Assembly: GCA_012842765.1 (NCBI GenBank)
Contig: DUWJ01000305.1
Coordinates: forward strand, 1 to 14,897
Source of the DNA: Bacillota bacterium
GTDB lineage: Bacteria > Bacillota > DTU025
Direction: 5' to 3'
Length of the DNA stretch: 14,897 bases
The position numbers were made by a program, and so were the translations under genes. Positions within the stretch are counted from its first letter, which is position 1. Each line of letters begins with the position of its first letter. The notes below the pieces were generated by a model, which did no database searches, was not told where the DNA came from, and was given only the letters and a program-made list of their open reading frames with translations. Positions 7,783-14,337 of this stretch are shown here, in pieces.

Positions 7783-8135
7783 TGCAACGGGAGTAGTCTG
7801 CATATCCGTTCCGTCACCATGCCCCATCAAGCATATACCAGTGCAACGTGCTGTGGAATATGTCTGATTGAGCTGGTTGATCACTGTGGCGGATACTACG
7901 GTTTCCGGACGGCAGGAGCTGTTGATACTCCTTGTTCGCAGGCGCAAGCTAATTTTGGGAAGACGCAGTTCGACTCGTGGGGATGGGGATTTTTCGGCGG
8001 GTTCTTTTGGTTCCTAGGGGTTCGGAGTTCCATTTGGCCTTCTAGACTTCAGGTTCGGTTGGCCACGGTTTGGCTTCGATTTTCTGGATCCTGAGCAACT
8101 TCGAAAAAGTATCTGAGCATTCTTAAATGGCCAAG

Positions 8136-8150
8136 GTCTGAATTTCAGAC
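8136..8150. repeat. Perfect 15-base palindrome
   Basis: GTCTGAA-T-TTCAGAC is a seven-pair perfect palindrome with a single central base. Such near-continuous dyads are more typical of a DNA-binding protein site than of an RNA hairpin, since a one-base loop cannot close. No neighbouring gene start within 300 bases explains it. Confidence 0.4.
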
Positions 8151-8323
8151 GTAGTCAGGTTGTCGAGAAAAGCGCTCACAGCATCGATCAGCGCATCCAT
8201 CAAACCATAAAGCCTCTTGGCTGTGACTGCAGGCAATGCAAGCTCTAGAAACGCACAGAAACTTATCGAGACCTACTTAGGTGGCGCAGGTTCTGCCCGT
8301 GGATAGGTGGTTGGACAATATTG

Positions 8324-8350
8324 TAATGGCGGAGCTATGCCCCGCCATTA
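8324..8350. repeat. 9-bp inverted repeat, possible hairpin
   Basis: TAATGGCGG (8324-8332) and CCGCCATTA (8342-8350) pair perfectly across a nine-base loop that can form two further G-C pairs. No T run follows on either strand (TTGATG rightward, CAATATT leftward), so a standard terminator is unlikely. It could be an RNA structure or a trace of a small mobile element. Confidence 0.5.
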
Positions 8351-8570
8351 TTGATGTGAAGATCGGAGTCTTTTGCTTTTGCCTCGCAGTCATCTTCGGT
8401 TATCCATGTCCTTCTGACGCCGAATTGCGGCATCATCCAGGATGCAACGCCCGCTTTACCGCTGCGAAGCGCCATGCCGCCGCGTCAGCAAAGCCGGCCT
8501 GCGGCTGTGGGACCGGGAAAATCACCCTAAAAGGCGATGGCAAAACGTGAAGAATTCACCTATCCTTTGA

Positions 8571-8576
8571 TATACT
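8571..8576 (+). promoter_or_regulatory. Possible -10 box before the secreted-protein gene
   Basis: TATACT matches the sigma-A -10 consensus in five of six positions and lies 25 bases before the preferred GTG start. The -35 candidate GTGAAG (8547-8552, 18-base spacing) is weak and sits in an imperfect dyad GTGAA-GAA-TTCAC (8547-8559) that could be an operator. A transcript starting near 8583 would exclude the ATG at 8578 and so support the GTG start. Confidence 0.35.
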
Positions 8577-8601
8577 AATGGCATTAAGGGGGAATTCGGA
8601 A

Positions 8602-9792
8602 GTGAAACAAGGCCTATTCGCTTCGGGCCTCTTCCTGTTGGCTGCTGCCATCGTGGTTGCGTACACGCCTGCGGCCTGGGCTGAAGAGGCGTTAGCTTTG
8701 GATGCGGAGACCAGTACCAGCGAGGGCGGTTCTTCATGTCGAACCATAGGGGTTGGGGAGTTTTTCACCGCGGCCATGTCGTGTGATCCGGGTTTTCTTT
8801 CGGCGTGGATTGATACGAATGAGACAAAGGCTAGTCAAGCGGCTGGCCAATCGTGGACACATTCAACGACGCTGTGGGGATCGGATTCAGCAATAAGGGG
8901 CTCGATTTTGGCGACAGGAAGGTCAGGCGGAAGGGTAGAGTTCTCCTATGATTGCGAAAGCAGCATTGACAGTCATGTCCAGGGAGCGAGAATCGGCGTT
9001 GAAGTTCCCCTGTCTGCACTGGCTGATGGGGTGCTTTGTAGACGCTCTGACCCTATCCCTACACATCTGCATGTTGTAGAGGCGAGGCTGGCTAGGGCGG
9101 AGGGTGAGGCCGTGGCTGGCGCTCTGGGTTGTTTGAGGCGGGCTCAAATTGCATCTTTCATGGGGGACATGAATGAAGCTCAGAGAGCTCATGTAGAGCT
9201 TTCTTTGAGGCTTGGTTGCCGCGATGGGGAGGAGATTATTCAGGCGTTGTGCCAAGAAGAGTTCGACCATGTGGCGGCGATGATAGGCTCTATCATCAAC
9301 TCTGATGCCGGGGCGCTTTGCGAGGAGTGGATCCGGCGCGATCCAAAGGTGCTCGAAGCGAAGATTGATCTTGCTGCCAAACACGAGTCTGGCTTAGCAG
9401 AGATGCTGCAGGCTACATCTTTTGTAGCAGAGGCAAAGTGGCATGCATTGGAGCCGAACAGACGATGTGCCATTGGGTTTTCCCTAAACGGCCGTGGCCT
9501 TGCACGGACCGTCGGAGCTTCTGCGGAGATGCTCGAAGCCAGGGTCGAGGCTGAACAGGCCCGGAGCACCATAGACTTCCTTCAGCTGTTCGAGGCTGTT
9601 GCCGAGGCCGAGGCTGCCTGTGGATTCCTCCATGGAGTGGAGGGGATGGAGGCCGATTATCTCGAGGCCGTGCTCAGACTTGAACAGAACGGAGTGCGTC
9701 TCATGGCCGGATTGGGAATGCTGCCGTACTCTTTTCTTGCAAATCCTCACGTGTCGCCGGCACAGAGGATTTTGGCCGGTTGCGTCAAATAA
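8602..9792 (+). CDS. Secreted cysteine-bearing helical protein, unknown function
   Basis: The 396-residue product has a standard signal peptide: VKQGLFASGLFLLAAAIVV, then a likely cleavage after AWA (before EEALAL). The GTG start at 8602 follows GGGGG (8588-8592) at a spacing of 9. ATG 8578 in the same frame has no site. The first 120 mature residues look strand- and loop-rich, with GRSGGRVEFSYDCESS. The rest is dominated by alanine- and glutamate-rich helices such as AVAEAEAACGFLHG. Eleven cysteines are spread through the chain, unusually many for an exported bacterial protein, and might form disulfides. No lipobox, membrane anchor or cell-wall sorting signal is visible, so release or loose surface attachment is likely. 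I recognise no family. It stands alone, about 190 bases before ndk. Confidence 0.8.
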   Translation: MKQGLFASGLFLLAAAIVVAYTPAAWAEEALALDAETSTSEGGSSCRTIGVGEFFTAAMSCDPGFLSAWIDTNETKASQAAGQSWTHSTTLWGSDSAIRGSILATGRSGGRVEFSYDCESSIDSHVQGARIGVEVPLSALADGVLCRRSDPIPTHLHVVEARLARAEGEAVAGALGCLRRAQIASFMGDMNEAQRAHVELSLRLGCRDGEEIIQALCQEEFDHVAAMIGSIINSDAGALCEEWIRRDPKVLEAKIDLAAKHESGLAEMLQATSFVAEAKWHALEPNRRCAIGFSLNGRGLARTVGASAEMLEARVEAEQARSTIDFLQLFEAVAEAEAACGFLHGVEGMEADYLEAVLRLEQNGVRLMAGLGMLPYSFLANPHVSPAQRILAGCVK

Positions 9793-9907
9793 CGTCTACA
9801 TATGCTGGCAGATGCGTGTAAGCCGACCGAGCATGGAATCGGTTGGGCAAATTTGCGCGGCAACAGGGGGCGAGTCGTGGCCACGCGGGCTTTGCACCTC
9901 AGGTGGC

Positions 9908-9936
9908 GTGTGCCGATGCGGAATTGGGCACACTTT
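9908..9936 (+). terminator. Weak hairpin between secreted-protein gene and ndk
   Basis: GTGTGCC (9908-9914) pairs with GGCACAC (9927-9933) across a 12-base loop, followed by TTT. It lies 115 bases after the upstream stop and 45 before ndk. It may be a weak terminator or a leader structure for ndk; the short T run keeps confidence low. Confidence 0.3.
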
Positions 9937-9978
9937 ACCCAATAGACGAAAGATCCGGTGTGTTCATGGAGGTGTGCT

Positions 9979-10401
9979 GTGGAGCGTACGTGCGTTCTAA
10001 TAAAACCAGATGGAATAGCAAGGGGTTTGGTGGGCGAAATAGTGTCTAGGTTTGAGCGCAGAGGTTGTCGGATTGTAATGGCGACAACCGTGAACATGAC
10101 GGAAGAGTTGTTGGCGGAGCACTATGCCCATCTGATAGGAAAACCGTTTTTTGCCGACCTGAAAGACTATATGATGTCGGGCCCTGTGATTGCGTTAGTG
10201 CTGGAAGCGCCGAATGCGGTGGAAGCGGTCAGACAGATAATAGGAGCAACTGACCCGATTAAGGCGGGTACAGGTACTGTGCGTGGTGATTTTGCGACAT
10301 CATTACACCGTAACCTTGTCCATGCTTCGGATAGTCTCGACGCTGCGGCCGCTGAGATCGCGCGTTTCTTCCCCCGTGTTGCGCTGCAGAATACGAAATG
10401 A
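9979..10401 (+). CDS. ndk: Nucleoside diphosphate kinase
   Basis: This cytoplasmic enzyme moves the gamma phosphate from ATP to other nucleoside diphosphates through a phospho-histidine. The 140-residue product shows the family start ERTCVLIKPDG (with K9), the segment GKPFFADLKDYMMSGPV, ATDPIKAGTGTVRGDFA, and the active site NLVHASDS with H115. The more common form of that site is HGSDS; HASDS is an accepted variant. The GTG at 9979 is chosen because GGAGGT lies at 9968-9973. Upstream in-frame starts would add an atypical tail. The gene is 9 bases before the yhaM-like gene, whose ribosome site overlaps the ndk stop, so the two form an operon. Confidence 0.96.
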   Translation: MERTCVLIKPDGIARGLVGEIVSRFERRGCRIVMATTVNMTEELLAEHYAHLIGKPFFADLKDYMMSGPVIALVLEAPNAVEAVRQIIGATDPIKAGTGTVRGDFATSLHRNLVHASDSLDAAAAEIARFFPRVALQNTK

Positions 10402-10410
10402 GGTTTTCAG

Positions 10411-11463
10411 ATGGTTGATCGCATTGCAAAAACGCAGTATGCATCGGAGCTCCGGCCGGGTACGGTTGTGAACTCGGTCTTTCTCTGCGCCGATGTGAAG
10501 GTGAGGCCAACGAAGTCGGGCTCACAGTTTGCCGACGTGCGCCTTGTGGACCGGACTGGCGAGATTAGTCTGAAGCTTTGGAATTACTCTGAGAATGTTG
10601 CGGGAGCGCTGGCTCCAGGCGCCTTTGTGAAGATCAGAAATGTGCCTGTAACCGAATACAATGGCGCCCTGCAATTATCATGTGAAACAGCTCAGTTTGG
10701 AGGGGCGATCACTCTCTGCAGTTCATCAGAGTGCAATCTGGCCGACTATGTTCCTTCTACGGTGCGTGATGTCGATTCGATGATTGGGGAGATCGACAAT
10801 GCTATATGCAACATCAAACCTGGTCCCATCAAATGCCTGCTTCAGTCCTTCTTTGGCATGCCTGAGTTCAGGGGGGAGTTCATGGAATGGCCTGCAGCAG
10901 TCAGGCACCATCATGCATATTCGGGAGGGCTGCTCGAACACACGACCGGGGTTTTAAGGTTGTGCTTGTGCGCAGCGGATCAGTATGAGTTTGTCGATCG
11001 CGATATTCTAATTGCAGGTGCCCTTCTCCATGACGTGGGCAAGTTGCGAAGTTACGACTATGACAGGACCCATGGAGCCGCCACCATGTCTCTGCCTGGC
11101 GTGATGACTGACCACATTGTCATAGGCGTTGAGATTGTGAACAGGCGAATAGCTGATCTTCTCAATGGGTGTGAGAATAAGGGGTCATGTGCCGGGCCAT
11201 GCTGGACTGAGCAGGAAACTCTACACATTACGCATCTCATTGCGAGTCATCATGGGAGTCTGGAGTGGGGATCGCCGGTGCAACCGGCTACCATAGAAGC
11301 ATGTATTCTTCATCATGCCGACAATATGGACGCCCAGGTAAACAAGTATGAAAGGACTATAAGAGAGATGCTTGGAACGGGCGACGGGCAGTGCAGATAT
11401 TCTGAGCATGTTGGCAAGATGGTATGGGCGCCTCCCGGTTCTTTTGAAGATGATAGAAGCTGA
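10411..11463 (+). CDS. yhaM: 3'-5' exoribonuclease YhaM family, with cysteine insertion
   Basis: The 350-residue product has the YhaM layout: an N-terminal OB-fold nucleic-acid-binding domain (about 15-95, including VRPTKSGSQFADVRLVDRTG) and a C-terminal HD phosphohydrolase domain. Metal-site residues are visible: HHHAYSGGLLEH (166-177), LLHDVGK (H207, D208), H235, ASHHGSLEWGSP (H280, H281) and HHADNMDA. YhaM degrades RNA and single-stranded DNA from the 3' end in Firmicutes. The protein is longer than the usual 310-315 residues. Part of the excess is a loop at about 251-266 with three cysteines (C254, C260, C264) between the HD helices, which I do not recall from the family. Its ATG follows GAGG that overlaps the ndk stop. 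A strong terminator follows at 11477. Confidence 0.93.
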   Translation: MVDRIAKTQYASELRPGTVVNSVFLCADVKVRPTKSGSQFADVRLVDRTGEISLKLWNYSENVAGALAPGAFVKIRNVPVTEYNGALQLSCETAQFGGAITLCSSSECNLADYVPSTVRDVDSMIGEIDNAICNIKPGPIKCLLQSFFGMPEFRGEFMEWPAAVRHHHAYSGGLLEHTTGVLRLCLCAADQYEFVDRDILIAGALLHDVGKLRSYDYDRTHGAATMSLPGVMTDHIVIGVEIVNRRIADLLNGCENKGSCAGPCWTEQETLHITHLIASHHGSLEWGSPVQPATIEACILHHADNMDAQVNKYERTIREMLGTGDGQCRYSEHVGKMVWAPPGSFEDDRS

Positions 11464-11476
11464 GATCTGATGCGTC

Positions 11477-11508
11477 CAGGGCTCTCATTTCGATGGGGGC
11501 CCTGTTTG
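11477..11508 (+). terminator. Rho-independent terminator after ndk-yhaM
   Basis: CAGGGCTCTCAT (11477-11488) and ATGGGGGCCCTG (11493-11504) form a 12-pair stem, with two G-U pairs, around a TTCG tetraloop. TTTGT follows. It starts 13 bases after the yhaM stop. The stem and loop are unusually good; the T run is short. Confidence 0.85.
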
Positions 11509-11709
11509 TGCGTACGGGCGTTCCAATCTCTGGATGCTGATGGCTTCGCGCTTGATTGTCGACTAACCTAGTAGCGGGTTGCTATTATGGGGGAAAACGT
11601 CTGTAAAAAAACGCGTTTGCTTCGAAACTCTAGGCGGGTTGGGGCGTCTTACTTAGTGTAAACAAATGTCCTTAGATTGAAGGAAGACGTTGCTTTGAGG
11701 TGATTTGCA

Positions 11710-12237
11710 ATGTGCAACATGCGCAGGCGCACTATCGGGCCTGCAATTGCTCTTGTGAGTATGTTGATGTTACTTGCTGGCCATGGGTCAACTGTTCTGG
11801 CGCAGCCTTCCACCCTTGTAGGGTCTCGGGCCCCGGAAATCAAGGCGGTTGGGGTCAGAAATGAAAGCGTTCAGGTGCCAGCGCGCGGCGGAATTACAGT
11901 TCTCGTCTTCTGGAACAGCAAATACCGATTGTCGCTTGATGCCCTCGCGGCCATGCAGGGGATATGGGAGGCGTACGGCGCTCGGGGTGTCGTGTGTGTG
12001 GGCCTTAATGACTTGGGTGAGGAAGATCGTGCTGTGGAGCAACTTGCAGAACGCATGAACATAGGCTTCGTGCTTGTGAGTGGGCGTGCGGCATCGTCGG
12101 CGGCAGTCGCTTACAGGCTCCGCGGCGTTCCTGCAGTATTTGTAGTGGACAGATCGGGCGTCATCGTATATGTAAGGGAGGGATGGGACAAGAAGGCGGA
12201 GTCGGAAATCAGGGAAATAATATCAAAAGCCCTCTAA
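11710..12237 (+). CDS. Exported TlpA-like thioredoxin-fold protein lacking the CxxC motif
   Basis: The 175-residue product has a signal peptide (RRR, then a hydrophobic core LVSMLMLLAG, likely cut after VLA at residue 31) and a thioredoxin-fold domain of the TlpA/AhpC-TSA type. Conserved landmarks are LVGSRAPEIKAVG, VLVFWNS (64-70), GVVCVGLND and the cis-proline segment GVPAVFVVD (P141). Where TlpA proteins have WCPPC, this one has KYRLS (71-75), so both catalytic cysteines are replaced by Tyr 72 and Ser 75. It cannot be a normal thiol-disulfide enzyme and may instead bind or scaffold a partner. ATG 11710 follows GAGGTGA at a spacing of 6. It stands as a single gene between the yhaM terminator and the ABC importer. 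The frame is intact, so decay is unlikely. Confidence 0.88.
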   Translation: MCNMRRRTIGPAIALVSMLMLLAGHGSTVLAQPSTLVGSRAPEIKAVGVRNESVQVPARGGITVLVFWNSKYRLSLDALAAMQGIWEAYGARGVVCVGLNDLGEEDRAVEQLAERMNIGFVLVSGRAASSAAVAYRLRGVPAVFVVDRSGVIVYVREGWDKKAESEIREIISKAL

Positions 12238-12269
12238 TTATAACGAAGAATATGGATTATTTAAGATAA

Positions 12270-12303
12270 TATTCGGCAGGGATTTCCACCCGAAGGCCGA
12301 ATA
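12270..12303 (+). promoter_or_regulatory. Hairpin in the leader of the ABC importer operon
   Basis: TATTCGGC (12270-12277) pairs with GCCGAATA (12296-12303), and GGG (12279-12281) can pair with CCC (12289-12291) inside. No T run follows (AACAAG), so it is not a standard terminator. It lies 28 bases before the AAGGAGG site of the binding-protein gene. It may stabilise the mRNA, act as a regulatory leader, or be a weak end signal for the gene before it. Confidence 0.4.
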
Positions 12304-12348
12304 AACAAGAGCAGGAGACTATTACCGCGACAAGGAGGCAGTTGGGCA

Positions 12349-14223
12349 ATGAAAGTCGTGCGGTGCATAATTACGGTCCTGCTCTTTATGGTGGTCGTAT
12401 TCGGCATGGGCTTAATCGGGCAGGCGGCTGCCGGCGGAGTCTACGAGATGGCCATCTTCGAAGACCCGACTACGGTGAACGTTTGGGCCGCTTTGGGCCC
12501 CGACGCTACGGTATGGAACGCATTTGTCGGGTACCAGCAGAGCTACATAGGTCTATACGGAAATGCAGCTCCTGACTTCGTGTTCTGCCCTGTAGCCGCT
12601 TCGGGAATGCCATCTCCTTTTAAAGAGGAGAAGATTGGCGACAAGACCTACTACACCTCCGTTGTGAACATCCGCAAGGAGCTGAAGTGGAGCGATGGGA
12701 GACCACTAACCGCTGATGACATCGTCTTCAGCTACATGGCGCCTCTCGCTCTGGATCCGAACAGGCTGGGCGGAAATTGGCCTGGGAATATTGACCCCGA
12801 AATCCTTGCGAAGGTGGAGAAGGTCGGCGAGTACAGTGTCAAGTTCTATCTGACAGAGCTTCCTGGCTTGGCTCAGTGGCAATACGGAATGTTGCAGGCT
12901 CTTATTTTGTCCAAGGCCTACTGGGATCCTGTAGTGAGCCGCGCGCTCAAAGCGGCTGACCCTGTGAAGGAACTCTTGGCTCATGATCCTAAGGGTGAGC
13001 CTGTTGCCGGGCCATGGGTGAGGGACAAATGGGAGAAGGGAGCTTTCGTTACCCATGTTCCCAATCCTTACTACGCCATGAAGGGCGACACCAATACTTT
13101 CTACAAAAATGGCGCGTTCGTGACGGAGAACAAGAAGACAGGATTCAGCTATGTGCTGGGGGATCCCAAGGGCGACGTGAAGCTTTCTGTGACCGAGGGC
13201 CCATACGCCAACAGGTTGATGTTCCGGATCCTGCAGAACCAGAATGCTGCTGTGCTATCCCTCATGGCCGGCGAAGTGGACTTTGTCCTTAACTCCCTCG
13301 GACTTCAGCGGGGATTCCAGGATCAACTGAAGAAGGCGGCCAACGTCGAGGTCGTGGAGAATAATGTTAACGGGTTTAGATACATGGCGTTCAATTTGAG
13401 CAAGTATCCTTTCGGCATCAAGGAGTTTCGGCAGGCCGTGTCAGTCCTGATCGACAGGGAGTACATTTGCGAGAGAGTGCTGCAGGGCGTTGCATTCCCC
13501 CAGTATTCAGTTGTGCCTCCTGGCAATGCGTACTGGTTTAACGCCAATGTTCCGATGTGGGGGAAGGGCATGACTCGTAGCCAGAGAATAACTGAGGCTG
13601 TTAGGTTGCTCAAGAGCGCTGGGTTTTCGTGGGAAGTGGAACCTCAGGTTGATCTTGCCAAAGATAAGGTGCTCAGACGCGGCAAGGGCCTGATTATGCC
13701 GAATGGCAAGAAGATGCAGCAATTTGAGTTCAACGTGATGACTGCAGGATATGACCCGCTTCGCTACACCTTCGGGTTGAACATTGCCACCTGGATGCAG
13801 GAGATTGGCATTCCGGTGGAGGTAGTTCCCACTGAGTTCAATGTTGTTATATCCAAAACTGATGAACGTGACTTTGACTGCTTCATGCTCGGTTGGAGCC
13901 TATCGCTCTATCCGGATCATATGTATTGGTTCTTCCACAGCAGCCAGTGTCCGGCCGGAGGCTTCAACTATGAAATGTACAATAATCCCAAGTTTGACAA
14001 GATGGTAGAGGATTTCCTGAAGGAGTCTGACATGGAGACCGCTCGCAAGATGGCGTTCAAGCTCCAGGAAATCCTGGCCGACGAGCTTCCGTATATTGTC
14101 CTATTCGATACTCCTCTGATCGAAGCATATCGAAGCGATCGCCTTGCATACCCCTACACCAAGACCCTAAGTGGCATCCAGTACAACGGAGGCATGACCA
14201 GCACGGTCAGGCTGAAGAACTAG
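12349..14223 (+). CDS. ABC transporter substrate-binding protein, family 5 (peptide type)
   Basis: The 624-residue product is an extracytoplasmic solute-binding protein of family 5 (DppA/OppA fold), which delivers peptides or sometimes other solutes to an ABC permease. It begins with a signal peptide (MKVVRCIITVLLFMVVVFG, likely cut after QAAA at residue 28). It shows the family segment LKWSDGRPLTADDIVFSYM (about 112-130), a middle region KLSVTEGPYANRLMF and LMAGEVDFVLNS, then AFNLSKYPFGIKEFRQAVS and the C-terminal DCFMLGWSLSLYPDHMYWFFHS. The last is typical of the second lobe that closes over the ligand. No lipobox cysteine is present at the cleavage site, unlike most such proteins in monoderm bacteria. 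ATG 12349 follows AAGGAGG (12332-12338). A double hairpin separates it from the permease gene. Confidence 0.95.
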   Translation: MKVVRCIITVLLFMVVVFGMGLIGQAAAGGVYEMAIFEDPTTVNVWAALGPDATVWNAFVGYQQSYIGLYGNAAPDFVFCPVAASGMPSPFKEEKIGDKTYYTSVVNIRKELKWSDGRPLTADDIVFSYMAPLALDPNRLGGNWPGNIDPEILAKVEKVGEYSVKFYLTELPGLAQWQYGMLQALILSKAYWDPVVSRALKAADPVKELLAHDPKGEPVAGPWVRDKWEKGAFVTHVPNPYYAMKGDTNTFYKNGAFVTENKKTGFSYVLGDPKGDVKLSVTEGPYANRLMFRILQNQNAAVLSLMAGEVDFVLNSLGLQRGFQDQLKKAANVEVVENNVNGFRYMAFNLSKYPFGIKEFRQAVSVLIDREYICERVLQGVAFPQYSVVPPGNAYWFNANVPMWGKGMTRSQRITEAVRLLKSAGFSWEVEPQVDLAKDKVLRRGKGLIMPNGKKMQQFEFNVMTAGYDPLRYTFGLNIATWMQEIGIPVEVVPTEFNVVISKTDERDFDCFMLGWSLSLYPDHMYWFFHSSQCPAGGFNYEMYNNPKFDKMVEDFLKESDMETARKMAFKLQEILADELPYIVLFDTPLIEAYRSDRLAYPYTKTLSGIQYNGGMTSTVRLKN

Positions 14224-14234
14224 TCCAGGGAATA

Positions 14235-14305
14235 GCATAGGGCTTTTGGCTATGCGCGGGGCGGGCCGAGGCCTTCCTCAGGCCTCTCGGCCCGCGCCTT
14301 GTTTC
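14235..14305 (+). terminator. Double hairpin between binding protein and permease genes
   Basis: The first hairpin is GCATAG (14235-14240) with CTATGC (14250-14255). The second, much stronger one is GCGGGCCGAGGCCT (14261-14274) with AGGCCTCTCGGCCCGC (14280-14295), fourteen pairs with a two-base bulge, followed by GCCTTGTTT. It is probably a partial terminator or mRNA-stabilising barrier, which would give more binding protein than permease, as is common in such operons. Confidence 0.75.
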
Positions 14306-14337
14306 CCAAAGAACACCGGAAAGCATAGGTGATCAAG

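Larger units (their letters stand above)
7783..8570. other. Long stretch without a supported gene, carrying inverted repeats
   Basis: About 790 bases without a gene I can support. Open frames at 7819-8094 and 8281-8550 have no ribosome binding site, odd composition and no family resemblance. A 46-codon minus-strand frame (8475-8335) has a more protein-like sequence, but it also lacks a start signal. Structures seen are an odd palindrome at 8136-8150 and a 9-bp inverted repeat at 8324-8350. No clear terminator follows the lipoprotein gene. The stretch may be a decayed insertion, an untranslated region or a small RNA locus. Confidence 0.5.

Noticed and set aside
7819..8094. 91-codon plus-strand frame rich in Trp, Phe and Gly
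   Set aside because: No ribosome site, no family resemblance and an unlikely composition for a gene of this genome.
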